Positions 50,586-59,812 are shown, counted from the first letter of the stretch. The stretch: DNA of 64,000 nucleotides from an uncultured Arthrobacter sp. (GCF_902805515.1 NZ_CADCTE010000144.1:1-64000), one strand, 5' to 3'. The notes: a model not told the origin generated them from the letters alone. Numbers and translations: made by a program.

Positions 50586-51386
50586 GTGACTCCACCAGCC
50601 GCAGGCGCCCTTGAGCAGGACGAGCCGTCCTTCTCCGGCTCCGGTGCGTCCGGTCCCCGGCTGGTGACAGCGCCGTCCCCGGGCAGCCTTCCGGCGGACC
50701 TGCAGCAGCGCATCAACCAGATGCAGGCCAGCCGGCTGGACTCGAAGCGGCTTCCCACGGTTCCGGCGCTGGCGAGGATCCTGCCCGGCGGCGGCCTGCA
50801 GTCCGGGGGCTCCTACTCGGTGCGGAACTCCGCCGCCCTGGCCATGGCGCTGCTGGCCGGGCCATCGGCGCAGGGGGCCTGGTGCGGGGTGGTCGGGCTG
50901 CCCGAGTTCAGCGTGGAGGCCGCGCGGGAATTCGGAATCAACCTTGACCGGCTGATTTTGGTGCCCGCCCCGGGAGCCCAGTGGCTCACGGTGACGGCGG
51001 CCCTGGTCGATGTGGTGTCGGTGGTCCTGACGCGCGCACCCGAACACCTCGCCCCCACCGATACGGCCCGCCTCAAGGCGAGGCTCCGGCAGCGCGGGGC
51101 CGCCATGATCACCCTGGGAAGCTGGCAGCAGAGCGACTCAACCCTGGGCGTCGCCGAGAGTGCATGGGAGGGACTGGGCTCCGGAAGGGGCCACCTGCGC
51201 GCCCGCCGGATGAAGATCACCGCCACCCACCCCTCGGGCCGGTCCCGGCACGCCTATCTCTGGCTTGCCGACCTGCAGCACGGGCTGCGGGATCCGGCCG
51301 GCGGACACCTCCCCGCCGGCGACGGCACCCCGGACTCCGCCGACGGCGGGGACCCCCTCTTCTGGCCCACCCTGATGAACTCCTGA
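50586..51386 (+). CDS. imuA': ImuA' mutasome accessory protein
   Basis: A 266-aa RecA-fold-like protein without a complete Walker A. LPTVPALARILPGGGLQSGGSYSVRNSAALAMALLAGPS is the start of the actinobacterial ImuA' pattern, and RARRMKITATHPSGRSRHAYLW the C-terminal pattern. With ImuB and DnaE2 it forms the SOS mutasome for translesion synthesis. It starts with GTG directly at the expected transcription start, so it is probably leaderless. The stop overlaps the imuB ATG (TGATG). Confidence 0.85.
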   Translation: MTPPAAGALEQDEPSFSGSGASGPRLVTAPSPGSLPADLQQRINQMQASRLDSKRLPTVPALARILPGGGLQSGGSYSVRNSAALAMALLAGPSAQGAWCGVVGLPEFSVEAAREFGINLDRLILVPAPGAQWLTVTAALVDVVSVVLTRAPEHLAPTDTARLKARLRQRGAAMITLGSWQQSDSTLGVAESAWEGLGSGRGHLRARRMKITATHPSGRSRHAYLWLADLQHGLRDPAGGHLPAGDGTPDSADGGDPLFWPTLMNS

Positions 51387-52993
51387 TGGACAGCGCACCC
51401 GCCGGACACGGCTCCCCGCCCACCGCCACCCGGACCCTCCTGCTGTGGTGCCCGGACTGGCCGATCACGGCCGCCCTGCGTGAACATTCCCTCGAGGCCG
51501 ATGCGGCCCTTGCCCTGGTGGCCAAGGGAGAGGTTTTTGCCTGCTCCCCGGCCGCACGCCAGGACGGGGTGCGCAGGGGGCTGCGGGTCCGCGAGGCCCA
51601 GGCCCGGTGTCCGCACCTGATCTGCCTGCCCTACGACCCGGACCTCGACCAGCGCAGCTTCGAACCCGTCACCGCCGCCGTCGAAGCCATCCTGCCCGGG
51701 GTGCAGGTTCTCCGGCCGGGCCTGTGCGCGGTCCGGGCCAAGGGCCCCTCGCGTTACTACGGCAGTGAGGAGAAGCTGGCCTCCGTCGTCGTCACGACCC
51801 TTGCCGCCATCGGCCTGACGGATGTGCGGATCGGGATTGCCGACGGCCTGTTCGCCGCCGAGCAGGCAGCACGGGTCGCCGAGGAGACCGACGACGCGGA
51901 CGCGCCGCTGTGCATCATCCCGCCCGGGCGCTCCCCCTGGTTCCTCAGCACGTTTCCCCTCGACGTCCTCGATCAGCCGAAGCTCGCGGTACTGCTGCGG
52001 CGCCTGGGGATCCGCTCGCTCGGTGACTTCGCCGCACTGGAGGCGGCCGATGTCCGCAACCGGTTCGGTGAGGAGGGCGCGCTGGCGCACCGGATGGCCA
52101 GCGGAATCGACTCCGCGGCCGTGGTGCCGCGCGTGCCCCCGCCTCAGCTGGACACCACCGTCGATTTCGAGCCGCCGCTGGTCCGCATCGACCAGCTGGC
52201 CTTTGCCTTCCGGATGTCCGCCGAAGCCTTCGTCGGCCGGCTGCGGGGCGCTGGGCTTGTCTGCACGGTCCTGCGGGTGGTGTTGAGCAGCGATTCCGGC
52301 GAGGTGTCGGAGCGCACCTGGCAGCACCCCCGCTGGTTCGACGCCGACGACGTGGTCGACCGGGTGCGGTGGCAGCTGCAGGGGGGAAGGAATGCCGACA
52401 GCGGGCTGAGCTCGGGCATCACCCGGGTGCACGTGGATCCGGTGACCGTGGAGGACCTCGGCGACCACGCCGATGGACTGTGGGGAACGGGGCCCGACGA
52501 AAGCGTCCACTCCGGCCTGGCCCGGATCCAGAGCATGCTCGGCCACGGTGCCGTCCTCACCGCGATTATTGCCGGTGGGCGCCTTCTGGCGGACCGCCGC
52601 GTCTACATCCCCTGGGGTGACGCAGCCCCCGGGTCCGCCGGCACGCTTCCCCGGGACCGGAACCTGCCCTGGCCCGGGAGGCTGCCCGGGCCCGTTCCCG
52701 CCACGGTGTTCGCCGAACCGGTTCCGGCCGTCGTCCTCGATGCCGCGGGAAACGGCGTCGACGTCGACGGCCGGGGGGTGCTCAGCGCGGACCCTGCGTT
52801 TTTTTCGGCCGGCCGGAACACCGGACCGCGGTGGCCGGTGCAGTCCTGGGCGGGGCCCTGGCCGATCACCGAACGCTGGTGGGACCCTGAGGGCCGCGTC
52901 CTGAACCGGTTCCAGCTGGTCGATCCGTCGGGGTCGGCCTGGCTCTTCCTCCTTGAGGACCACCGGTGGTGGGCCGAAGCCACCTATGACTGA
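51386..52993 (+). CDS. imuB: ImuB, Y-family polymerase-like mutasome scaffold
   Basis: A 535-aa protein of the Y-family fold lacking catalytic carboxylates: the start reads TLLLWCPDWPITAAL rather than the DinB acidic motif. AARQDGVRRGLRVREAQARCP, RAKGPSRYYGSEEKLA and FPLDVLDQPKLAVLLRRLGIRSLGDFAAL are shared with DinB palm, fingers and thumb. The expected beta-clamp motif, QLPLWG in M. tuberculosis, corresponds here to HADGLWG near residue 361. It joins ImuA' and DnaE2. Its 3' end lies in a 15-bp tandem repeat. Confidence 0.88.
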   Translation: MDSAPAGHGSPPTATRTLLLWCPDWPITAALREHSLEADAALALVAKGEVFACSPAARQDGVRRGLRVREAQARCPHLICLPYDPDLDQRSFEPVTAAVEAILPGVQVLRPGLCAVRAKGPSRYYGSEEKLASVVVTTLAAIGLTDVRIGIADGLFAAEQAARVAEETDDADAPLCIIPPGRSPWFLSTFPLDVLDQPKLAVLLRRLGIRSLGDFAALEAADVRNRFGEEGALAHRMASGIDSAAVVPRVPPPQLDTTVDFEPPLVRIDQLAFAFRMSAEAFVGRLRGAGLVCTVLRVVLSSDSGEVSERTWQHPRWFDADDVVDRVRWQLQGGRNADSGLSSGITRVHVDPVTVEDLGDHADGLWGTGPDESVHSGLARIQSMLGHGAVLTAIIAGGRLLADRRVYIPWGDAAPGSAGTLPRDRNLPWPGRLPGPVPATVFAEPVPAVVLDAAGNGVDVDGRGVLSADPAFFSAGRNTGPRWPVQSWAGPWPITERWWDPEGRVLNRFQLVDPSGSAWLFLLEDHRWWAEATYD

Positions 52994-53032
52994 TGCGCTG
53001 ATGACCGATGCGCTGATCGCTGATGCACCGAC
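52988..53032. repeat. 15-bp tandem repeat at the imuB/dnaE2 junction
   Basis: Three units starting GACTGATGCGCTGAT, GACCGATGCGCTGAT and CGCTGATGCACCGAC. The first contains the TGA stop of imuB. It separates imuB from the dnaE2 ribosome site. Confidence 0.7.
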
Positions 53033-53064
53033 CGATCCACCGACACCACCAATCAGGAGCGACC

Positions 53065-56000
53065 ATGGGATGGAGCAACCCGCCCGTACCGTGGTCGGAC
53101 TTTGAGCGGAATCTTTCGGATTCGACCCGGCCGGGGCTGCCTCCTCCAGGCGCCGACGGCGGGGACAGCCCGGCCTGGTCGCGCAAGCGCCAGCCCTACA
53201 CCCAGCCGTCCGGCCCCGAACCTGAGGCCGGGCCCGCGGTTCCCTATGCCGAACTCCACGTGCACTCGAATTTCAGCTTCCTCGATGGGGCCTCAAGCCC
53301 CGAGCACCTTATTGAGGAGGCGCGGCGGCTCCGGCTGCAGGGACTCGCCCTGACCGACCATGACGGACTGTACGGGGCGGTCCGCTTCGCCGAGGCGGCC
53401 GAGAAGCACCAGGGGCTCTCCACCATCTACGGAGCCGAGCTTTCCCTCGGGCTGTCCAAGCCCCAGAACGGAGAGGCGGACCCCGAAGGCAGCCACCTGC
53501 TGGTCCTGGCCCGGGGATCGGCCGGCTACCACCGCCTGGCCGGGGCCATCACCGCGGCGCAGCTCTCCAGCGGTGCGGAGAAGGGCAGGCCCCGGTACGA
53601 CGTCGGAGAGCTGGCCGCGCGGTCAGCAGGCCACTTCTTTATCCTCACCGGGTGCCGGAAGGGCACCGTCCGGCAGTCCCTTGCCTCCGGAGGCGCCCCG
53701 GCGGCGGAAGCGGAGCTGCGGCACCTGGCCGAACTGTTCGGCCGGGACAATGTGGCCGTCGAGCTCTTCGACCACGGCAACCCCACGGACAGCGTCACCA
53801 ATGACGCCCTGGCCGCCCTGGCCACCCGGATGGACCTGCCGCTGGTGGCCACCAACAATGTTCACTATGCCGACCCGGGCCGGTACCGGACCGCCACGGC
53901 GCTGGCTGCGGTCCGGGCACGCCGGAGCCTTGACCAGATGGACGGCTGGCTTCCGGCGGCGGGCACCGCGCACCTGCGCAGCGGCGCCGAAATGGCGGCG
54001 CGGTTCCGGGCGTACCCGGGCGCCGTGGAGCGCACCGTCGACCTCGCGGCGGACCTGGCGTTCCGGCTGCGCAGCGTAAGGCCCGGCCTGCCGAACCTCG
54101 ACCTGCCGGAGGGCCACACGCAGATGAGCTACCTGCGCCGGCTGGTGTGGGAGGGTGCGGACCGGCTCTATTCCGGCCGGGAGGAGGTCCGGGACCGGAT
54201 CCAGCGGGAGCTCGATGTCATCGAGAGCAAGAACTTCCCGGGCTACTTCCTCATCGTCCACGACCTGGTGCAGTTCGCACGAAGCCAGGGCATCCTGTGC
54301 CAGGGGCGGGGATCGGCGGCCAATTCGGCCGTGTGCTACCTGCTGGAGATCACGGCCGTGGACTCGATCAAGTACCAGCTGCCCTTCGAGCGTTTCCTCT
54401 CCAGCATGCGCGATGAGGAGCCCGACATCGACGTCGACTTCGATTCGGACCGGCGCGAGGAGGTCATCCAGTACGTCTACCGCAAGTACGGGCGGTTCAA
54501 CGCCGCCCAGGTGGCCAATGTCATCACCTACCGCCCCAAGTTCGCGGTGCGGGACATGGCCAAGGCGCTGGGGCACAGCCCGGGGCAGCAGGATGCCTGG
54601 TCCAAACAGGTGGAGCGCTGGGGAGGCCTGGTCTCCAGCACCGACCACGACATCCCCGAACCGGTGGTTGAGCTCGCCCGGAGCATCCTGACCTTTCCGC
54701 GGCATCTGGGCATCCATTCGGGCGGCATGGTGCTCACGGACCGGCCCGTGGGGGAAGTATGCCCCATTGAGCATGGACGGATGGAGGGGCGCACTGTCCT
54801 GCAGTGGGACAAGGACGACTGCGCGTGGATGGGGCTGGTGAAGTTCGACCTGCTCGGCCTCGGGATCCTCGCCGCCATCCAGTACAACTTTGACCTGGTG
54901 GAGGAGCACTTCGGCGAGAAATGGGAGCTGGCAACCATCCCCAAGGAAGAACAGGGCGTCTACGACATGCTGTGCTTCGCCGATTCGGTGGGGGTCTTTC
55001 AGGTGGAGAGCAGGGCCCAGATGGGGATGCTTCCCCGGCTGCAGCCCCGCCAGTTCTACGATCTGGTCATCGAGGTGGCCCTGGTGCGGCCGGGGCCCAT
55101 CCAAGGCGGGGCGGTCCACCCCTATATCAAGCGCAAAATGGGCGAGGAGGAGGTCCGCTACCTCCATCCGGACCTCGAACCCGTCCTGGAGCGGACCCTC
55201 GGCGTGCCGTTGTTCCAGGAACAGCTGATGCAGATGGCCATGGTGGTGGGGGGCTGTTCGGGGGCCGACGCCGACCTGCTGCGCCGCGCCATGGGGTCCA
55301 AGCGCGGCGAGGAACGGATCGAATCGCTGAAGGCCCGGCTGTACGAAGGGATGGCCGCGAAGGGGATCCCCCCGGATACGGCCGATGCCATCTACAACAA
55401 GATCCAGGCGTTCGCTAACTTCGGCTTCGCGGAAAGCCACTCCATCAGCTTCGCCCTGCTGGTCTACGTCAGCGCCTGGCTGAGGCTCCACTACCCGGGG
55501 GCCTTCCTTGCCTCACTGCTGCGGGCCCAGCCCATGGGCTTCTACTCGCCGCAGACCCTTGTCGCCGATGCCCGCCGCCATGGGGTCCAGGTGCTGCGCC
55601 CGGATATCCTCTCCTCCGGGGTTCACGCCGGCCTTGAACCCCTTCCCGGCTTCACCCCCGGGCCGGAACGCCGGGGCCGCACCACCGGAGCCGACTGCTG
55701 CGTCGAGGACCAGCAGCCGCCGGTCGAACCGTTCGACCGCAACGTCCCGTTTGATTCGACCCTGCACCGGCGCGACGGCAACTACGCCGTGCGCCTTGGT
55801 CTGGACAGCGTCCAGTCCATCGGCGCGAAGGTCGCCCGGAGGATCGTGGACGAGCGCACTCAGCATGGGCCCTTCGAGGACATGGGCGACCTGGTCCGGC
55901 GCACCGAACTCACTGCCGCGCAGCTCGAGCTGCTCGCCGCCGCCGGGGCGTTCGATTCAATGGGCCTGTCCCGGCGGGAGGCGCTGTGGAACGCCGGCCC

Positions 56001-56487
56001 GGCCGCCACCGAACGGGAGGGGCAGATCAAGGGAACGGCCGTCTACATCCAGCCCCCGTTGCTGCCAGAGCTGTCGGGGATCGACGCCGTAGGATCGGAT
56101 CTGTGGGCCACCGGGATCACCCCCGATGACCATCCGGTACGGCATGTGCGGGCGAGGCTGAAGCGCCGGGGAGCCCTCAGCGCGGCCGAACTGCAGGTGG
56201 CCGAACCGGGGCGGCGGGTTGAGGCAGGAGGAGTGGTGACCCACCGGCAGCGCCCGGCAACGGCCAGCGGGATCACCTTCATGAACCTTGAGGACGAAAC
56301 CGGCCTGGTCAATGTGATCTGCTCCGTGGGCGTGTGGCAGCGCTACCGCCGGGTGGCCCGGGAAGCCAGCAGTGTGATTGTCCGCGGCATACTCGAACGC
56401 TCTGCCGAAGGGGTCGTGAACCTGGTGGCGGACCGCATCGAGGTGCTCCAGCTCAAGGCGACCACGCGCTCCCGGGACTTCCGCTGA
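53065..56487 (+). CDS. dnaE2: Error-prone DNA polymerase DnaE2
   Basis: A 1140-aa C-family polymerase used in SOS mutagenesis. The N-terminal PHP domain is YAELHVHSNFSFLDGASSPEHL and LALTDHDGLYG. The catalytic core has GILCQGRGSAANSAVCY and the aspartates of EEPDIDVDFDSDRREEVIQYV. FANFGFAESHSISFALLVYVSAWL and the C-terminal OB fold (ITFMNLEDETGLVNVICS) are DnaE2 hallmarks. It has a 75-residue Pro/Ser-rich N-terminal extension before the PHP domain. ATG at 53065 has AGGAG 6 nt upstream; the ORF-track start 14 codons earlier lies within the repeat. Confidence 0.95.
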   Translation: MGWSNPPVPWSDFERNLSDSTRPGLPPPGADGGDSPAWSRKRQPYTQPSGPEPEAGPAVPYAELHVHSNFSFLDGASSPEHLIEEARRLRLQGLALTDHDGLYGAVRFAEAAEKHQGLSTIYGAELSLGLSKPQNGEADPEGSHLLVLARGSAGYHRLAGAITAAQLSSGAEKGRPRYDVGELAARSAGHFFILTGCRKGTVRQSLASGGAPAAEAELRHLAELFGRDNVAVELFDHGNPTDSVTNDALAALATRMDLPLVATNNVHYADPGRYRTATALAAVRARRSLDQMDGWLPAAGTAHLRSGAEMAARFRAYPGAVERTVDLAADLAFRLRSVRPGLPNLDLPEGHTQMSYLRRLVWEGADRLYSGREEVRDRIQRELDVIESKNFPGYFLIVHDLVQFARSQGILCQGRGSAANSAVCYLLEITAVDSIKYQLPFERFLSSMRDEEPDIDVDFDSDRREEVIQYVYRKYGRFNAAQVANVITYRPKFAVRDMAKALGHSPGQQDAWSKQVERWGGLVSSTDHDIPEPVVELARSILTFPRHLGIHSGGMVLTDRPVGEVCPIEHGRMEGRTVLQWDKDDCAWMGLVKFDLLGLGILAAIQYNFDLVEEHFGEKWELATIPKEEQGVYDMLCFADSVGVFQVESRAQMGMLPRLQPRQFYDLVIEVALVRPGPIQGGAVHPYIKRKMGEEEVRYLHPDLEPVLERTLGVPLFQEQLMQMAMVVGGCSGADADLLRRAMGSKRGEERIESLKARLYEGMAAKGIPPDTADAIYNKIQAFANFGFAESHSISFALLVYVSAWLRLHYPGAFLASLLRAQPMGFYSPQTLVADARRHGVQVLRPDILSSGVHAGLEPLPGFTPGPERRGRTTGADCCVEDQQPPVEPFDRNVPFDSTLHRRDGNYAVRLGLDSVQSIGAKVARRIVDERTQHGPFEDMGDLVRRTELTAAQLELLAAAGAFDSMGLSRREALWNAGPAATEREGQIKGTAVYIQPPLLPELSGIDAVGSDLWATGITPDDHPVRHVRARLKRRGALSAAELQVAEPGRRVEAGGVVTHRQRPATASGITFMNLEDETGLVNVICSVGVWQRYRRVAREASSVIVRGILERSAEGVVNLVADRIEVLQLKATTRSRDFR

Positions 56488-56528
56488 GCACCGCGGGCGC
56501 GGCCACGGACAACAGAAGGCACAGGACA

Positions 56529-56561
56529 ACAAAAAACACCCCGGCCGCCCGGCCGGGGTGT
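56529..56561 (-). terminator. Terminator of tRNA-Leu
   Basis: On the minus strand ACACCCCGGCC pairs with GGCCGGGGTGT around GGGC, followed by TTTTTGTTG. It starts 7 bp after the tRNA CCA end and also faces the end of dnaE2. Confidence 0.9.
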
Positions 56562-56567
56562 CTTGTC

Positions 56568-56653
56568 TGGTGCGCGAGGGGGGATTTGAACCCCCACACC
56601 CTTTCGGATACTGGCACCTGAAGCCAGCGCGTCTGCCGTTCCGCCACTCGCGC
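56568..56653 (-). tRNA. tRNA-Leu (anticodon CAG), CCA encoded
   Basis: An 86-nt class II tRNA. GCGCGAG pairs with CTCGCGC, the anticodon arm is CTGGC-TTCAGGT-GCCAG, a long variable arm follows, and the T loop TTCAAAT is standard. The 3' CCA is in the DNA, unlike tRNA-Val in this window. The -10 box TAAGCT lies at 56672-56667. Confidence 0.95.
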
Positions 56654-57000
56654 AGATAAGTTTCCAAGCTTACCGATTCGTTCCGGTTTCACTTGTGAAC
56701 AGCAGAAATAAGCATAACGGAGCATCCCAGAAAATACCTAAACGAGCCGCAGCGGCAGTCTGCGCGCCCCGCCTCGCCCTCCCCGCACCCGGCAGGCTTC
56801 CGGGCGGCGCGGCCGCGGCGCGGCCGCGGCGGGCCGGGCCCTCAATAAGGTTATTACCAGGCCATCCCAGTAGTATCGAAGGGAACGCACCCGCGTTGAT
56901 ACGGTCCTGGGCACTTTCACCCGGGACCTTGGATACCGTACAAGTTCACGAGCACGGCACCGGACACGACATCAGGCAGCGAGCGGTTAGGAGGTGGCAC
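56654..57000. other. Intergenic region with promoter elements before the fha-pstP-rodA operon
   Basis: A 347-bp region without a gene. It holds the tRNA-Leu promoter on the left. GGCGCGGCCGC is repeated twice in tandem at 56806-56827. An inverted repeat AATAA-GG-TTATT lies at 56844-56855, and a TAGTAT box at 56871-56876 is a plausible -10 element for the operon. The remaining 120 bp would be a 5' leader ending in the strong AGGAGG ribosome site of fhaA. I see no terminator or clear riboswitch. Confidence 0.5.
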
Positions 57001-57732
57001 ATGGGCATTCTCGACAATGTTGAACGTGGCTTGGAAAAGCTGGTCCGGGGCGCCTTCAGCACCGGATCCCGCTCCCGGGTCCAGCCCGTGGAGATCGCCA
57101 GCTCCCTGCGGCGCGAACTCGACCACAAGTCGCTGGTTCTGGCCGAGGGACGCACCCTGGCCCCCAACGTCTTCACCGCCCGGCTCTCGGATCCTGACTT
57201 CGAACAGGCCCAACAGTGGGGATCGGCCCTCGCCGAAGAGCTGTGCGACGTCGTCATCCGGCACGTCAACAGCCAGCAGTACACCCTCCAGGGTCCGGTA
57301 CGCGTCTCCTTCGCCAACGACTCGGCGCTGAAGCCCGGGGTCTTCGAGGTCGACTCGAGTATTGAGAAGCAGCCGGGGTCCCGGTCGTCTGCCGCACCGG
57401 CGGCACCCGCGCGTCAGCCCGTGCAGTACCAGCCCATCCTCGAACTCGACGGCCAGCGCTACTCATTGAACGCCGGGTCGATCGTCCTTGGCAGGTCCTC
57501 CGAGGCGGACATCCTCGTCGAAGACACCGGCGTCTCACGGCGCCACCTTGAAATCCGCACCGACGGTGGACGGGCCGTCGCCATCGAACTCGGGTCGACC
57601 AACGGCAGCTTCGTCAACGGCCAGCGCGTCCAGGGCCAGACCGAACTCACCGACGGCTCGATGATCACCATGGGCCGCACCCGCATGACCTTCCGACTGG
57701 TTCCCGTCCAGAACGGTGGACACCGGATATGA
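57001..57732 (+). CDS. fhaA: FhaA, DUF3662 and FHA domain adaptor
   Basis: A 243-aa cytoplasmic protein. Residues 1-120 are the DUF3662 domain (MGILDNVERGLEKLVRGAFS, VQPVEIASSLRRELDHKS). A Ser/Ala/Pro linker leads to an FHA domain at about 145-240 with GRSSEADILVEDTGVSRRHLEI and LGSTNGSFVNG, the phosphothreonine-binding residues. In mycobacteria FhaA binds phosphorylated MviN and kinases to control wall synthesis. AGGAGG precedes the ATG at 57001; the ORF track's 102-codon extension is not credible. The stop overlaps fhaB (ATGA). Confidence 0.95.
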   Translation: MGILDNVERGLEKLVRGAFSTGSRSRVQPVEIASSLRRELDHKSLVLAEGRTLAPNVFTARLSDPDFEQAQQWGSALAEELCDVVIRHVNSQQYTLQGPVRVSFANDSALKPGVFEVDSSIEKQPGSRSSAAPAAPARQPVQYQPILELDGQRYSLNAGSIVLGRSSEADILVEDTGVSRRHLEIRTDGGRAVAIELGSTNGSFVNGQRVQGQTELTDGSMITMGRTRMTFRLVPVQNGGHRI

Positions 57733-58208
57733 GCGAACTGACCGTGACGCTGCTGCGCTACGGATTCCTGCTTCTTGTGTGGATTCTCGTGATCAGCACC
57801 GTCAGCGCCCTGCGCCGTGACCTGGTGGTGGGCCAGCGCAACAAGACCGGCACCCCCTCCCCGAGGCAGGCCCGGAAGCACCCGGAACTGGTGGAAGAGC
57901 CTGCGCCGTCCCGGCCCCAGGCCCGCCGGCTCGTGGTGACCGAAGGCCCCCTCGCGGGCACCACGCTGGACCTCGCCGCGAGCCCGATCCTGCTCGGCCG
58001 TGCGCAGGAGGCGACGCTGGTGCTCGAGGACGACTATGCCTCGGGCCGGCACGCGAGGCTGTTCCCGCAGGGGAGCCGGTGGTTCATCGAGGACCTTGGC
58101 TCGACGAACGGGACCTACCTTGCCGGGAACCAGCTGACCCGCGCCCTCCCCGTCGACCCCGGCGTGCCCATCCGGATCGGTAAGACGGTTATCGAATTGA
58201 GGCCATAG
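57729..58208 (+). CDS. fhaB: FhaB, membrane-anchored FHA protein
   Basis: A 159-aa protein. One N-terminal membrane helix (LLRYGFLLLVWILVISTVSAL) is followed by a basic linker and a C-terminal FHA domain: LVVTEGPLAGTTLDL, ILLGRAQEATLVLEDDYASGRHARLF, DLGSTNGTYLAGN. It corresponds to FipA/FhaB of mycobacteria, a kinase substrate that helps division under stress. Overlaps fhaA by 4 nt and ends 2 bp before pstP. Confidence 0.93.
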   Translation: MSELTVTLLRYGFLLLVWILVISTVSALRRDLVVGQRNKTGTPSPRQARKHPELVEEPAPSRPQARRLVVTEGPLAGTTLDLAASPILLGRAQEATLVLEDDYASGRHARLFPQGSRWFIEDLGSTNGTYLAGNQLTRALPVDPGVPIRIGKTVIELRP

Positions 58209-58210
58209 CC

Positions 58211-59812
58211 ATGGCCTACTTCCTGCGGTTCGCCGCGCGCTCCGACGTGGGCATGGTCCGCGCCAAGAACGACGACTCCGCCTATGTGGGCCGCTACCTC
58301 GCCGTGGTCGCCGACGGGATGGGCGGCCACGCCGGAGGCAACATCGCCTCGGCCTCCACCGTCCTGGACCTGGTCCACCTTGACCGCAGCCATCAGCGCG
58401 GCGACGCCGGCACCGAACTGGCCGACGAGATCCAGACCGCCAACTCACTGCTTTCGGAACTTGTCAGCACGAACCCGCAGCTCGCCGGGATGGGCACCAC
58501 GGTGACCGCCCTGCTGCTGAACGGGAACCGGCTCGAACTGGCCCATATCGGTGACTCCCGGGCTTACCGCCTGAAAAACGGCGTCTTTGAGCAGATCACC
58601 ACCGATCACACGTTCGTGCAGCGCCTGATCGATGAAGGCCGGCTCCGCCCCGAGGAAGCCGATGTCCACCCCCATAAGAACGTCCTGATGCGGGTGCTGG
58701 GTGATGTCGATGCGAGCCCGGAGCTGGATCTGCAGACCCTCGAGGTCGAGCCGGGCGAGCGGTGGCTTCTCTGTTCGGATGGACTCACCGCGGTCCTGAA
58801 CGACCGCATGGTTGAGCAGATCGTTCGGGAAACCCCGAACCTTGACGAGTGCGTCAACGCGCTGGTGGAGCTCACCCTGGCCGGCGGGTCACCGGACAAT
58901 GTCACGGTCGCCGTCGTCGAGGTCGCCCTGACCACCGGCGACGAGCCCGAACCGGAACTGCGCCCCGTTCTCCCCTCGGCCCGTGAGGCGGCAGGGGAGC
59001 GCGAGGTCTCCGCGGGACCCGCAGGCGCCGCCGCCGATGCCGGAGGACCCGCCGAACCGGCCGTACGCGCCGATCTGATCCGTGAGGACCTCCTCAGCCG
59101 GCCGCACCTGCTCGTGGGTGCCGCGGCGCTTGCCACCGAGACCGGCCAGATCCCGATCGTCACCCAGCGCTCCACCGAGCGGCGGGCCGCCCTGATGCTC
59201 ACCCACAAGGCCCAGGCACCCGAGGGTCCTCTCGATGAGGCGCCGGCGCGCCGGGTCCGTCGCTGGCTGGGCCCGGCCTTCGTCACGCTCGGAGTGCTGA
59301 TCCTGCTCGCCGTGCTCGGATTCGGCTACACCTGGACCCAGACCCGGTTCTATGTTGCGGCGGCGGGGGACCGGGTGGCCGTCTACAACGGCGTCCCACA
59401 GACGCTGGGTCCCATCCAGCTCAGCCACGTCTATGAGCGGACCACCATTCCGGTGTCGAACCTTCCGGAGTTCCGGCGCTCCCAGCTTGAGGGCGGCCTG
59501 CCCGCCAGTGACCTCCGGGAAGCCGAACGCATCATCGAGGACCTGCGCGGTGAGCTGCGCGCCGTGGGCTGCGCGCCGGAGGGCGGCCCTTCGGCCACCA
59601 ACGGCCCGAGTGCCGAACGGAGTCCCGGTTCGTGCGCGTCGGCATGCCCCTCGCCGACGCCATCCCCCTCGGCATCACGTTCCGCATCCCCGTCGGCATC
59701 CCCCTCGGCATCCGCGGGCGCGACGGCGACGCCGCAGGCCCAGCCGTCGCCCTCGGGTGCTGCGGCGGACCCTGGTGCCGTCACCGCCGACTGTGGAGGC
59801 AACCTCGAATGA
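58211..59812 (+). CDS. pstP: PP2C-type Ser/Thr phosphatase PstP with extracellular Ser/Pro tail
   Basis: A 533-aa protein. The PP2C domain (about 1-240) has VRAKNDDSAYV, VVADGMGGHAGG, HIGDSRAYRL, CSDGLT and GSPDNVTVAVVE, supplying all metal-binding aspartates. A linker, one membrane helix (FVTLGVLILLAVLGFGYTW, about 358-376) and an outside domain follow, ending in a low-complexity Ser/Pro/Ala stretch (PSPTPSPSASRSASPSAS). It removes phosphates put on by the neighbouring kinase. Overlaps rodA by 4 nt. Confidence 0.95.
   Translation: MAYFLRFAARSDVGMVRAKNDDSAYVGRYLAVVADGMGGHAGGNIASASTVLDLVHLDRSHQRGDAGTELADEIQTANSLLSELVSTNPQLAGMGTTVTALLLNGNRLELAHIGDSRAYRLKNGVFEQITTDHTFVQRLIDEGRLRPEEADVHPHKNVLMRVLGDVDASPELDLQTLEVEPGERWLLCSDGLTAVLNDRMVEQIVRETPNLDECVNALVELTLAGGSPDNVTVAVVEVALTTGDEPEPELRPVLPSAREAAGEREVSAGPAGAAADAGGPAEPAVRADLIREDLLSRPHLLVGAAALATETGQIPIVTQRSTERRAALMLTHKAQAPEGPLDEAPARRVRRWLGPAFVTLGVLILLAVLGFGYTWTQTRFYVAAAGDRVAVYNGVPQTLGPIQLSHVYERTTIPVSNLPEFRRSQLEGGLPASDLREAERIIEDLRGELRAVGCAPEGGPSATNGPSAERSPGSCASACPSPTPSPSASRSASPSASPSASAGATATPQAQPSPSGAAADPGAVTADCGGNLE

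Noticed and set aside
52603-53186. Minus-strand ORFs around the imuB/dnaE2 junction
   Set aside because: They are Arg/Pro/Ser-rich shadow frames through the 15-bp repeat, without start signals.
53623-55491. 622-aa minus-strand ORF opposite dnaE2
   Set aside because: Shadow frame; dnaE2 is complete on the plus strand with catalytic motifs.
59632-59808. 59-codon N-terminal extension of rodA
   Set aside because: It overlaps the Ser/Pro tail of pstP and only mirrors its repeats (IPLGI-type residues). The ATG at 59809 in an ATGA overlap matches the other junctions of the operon.
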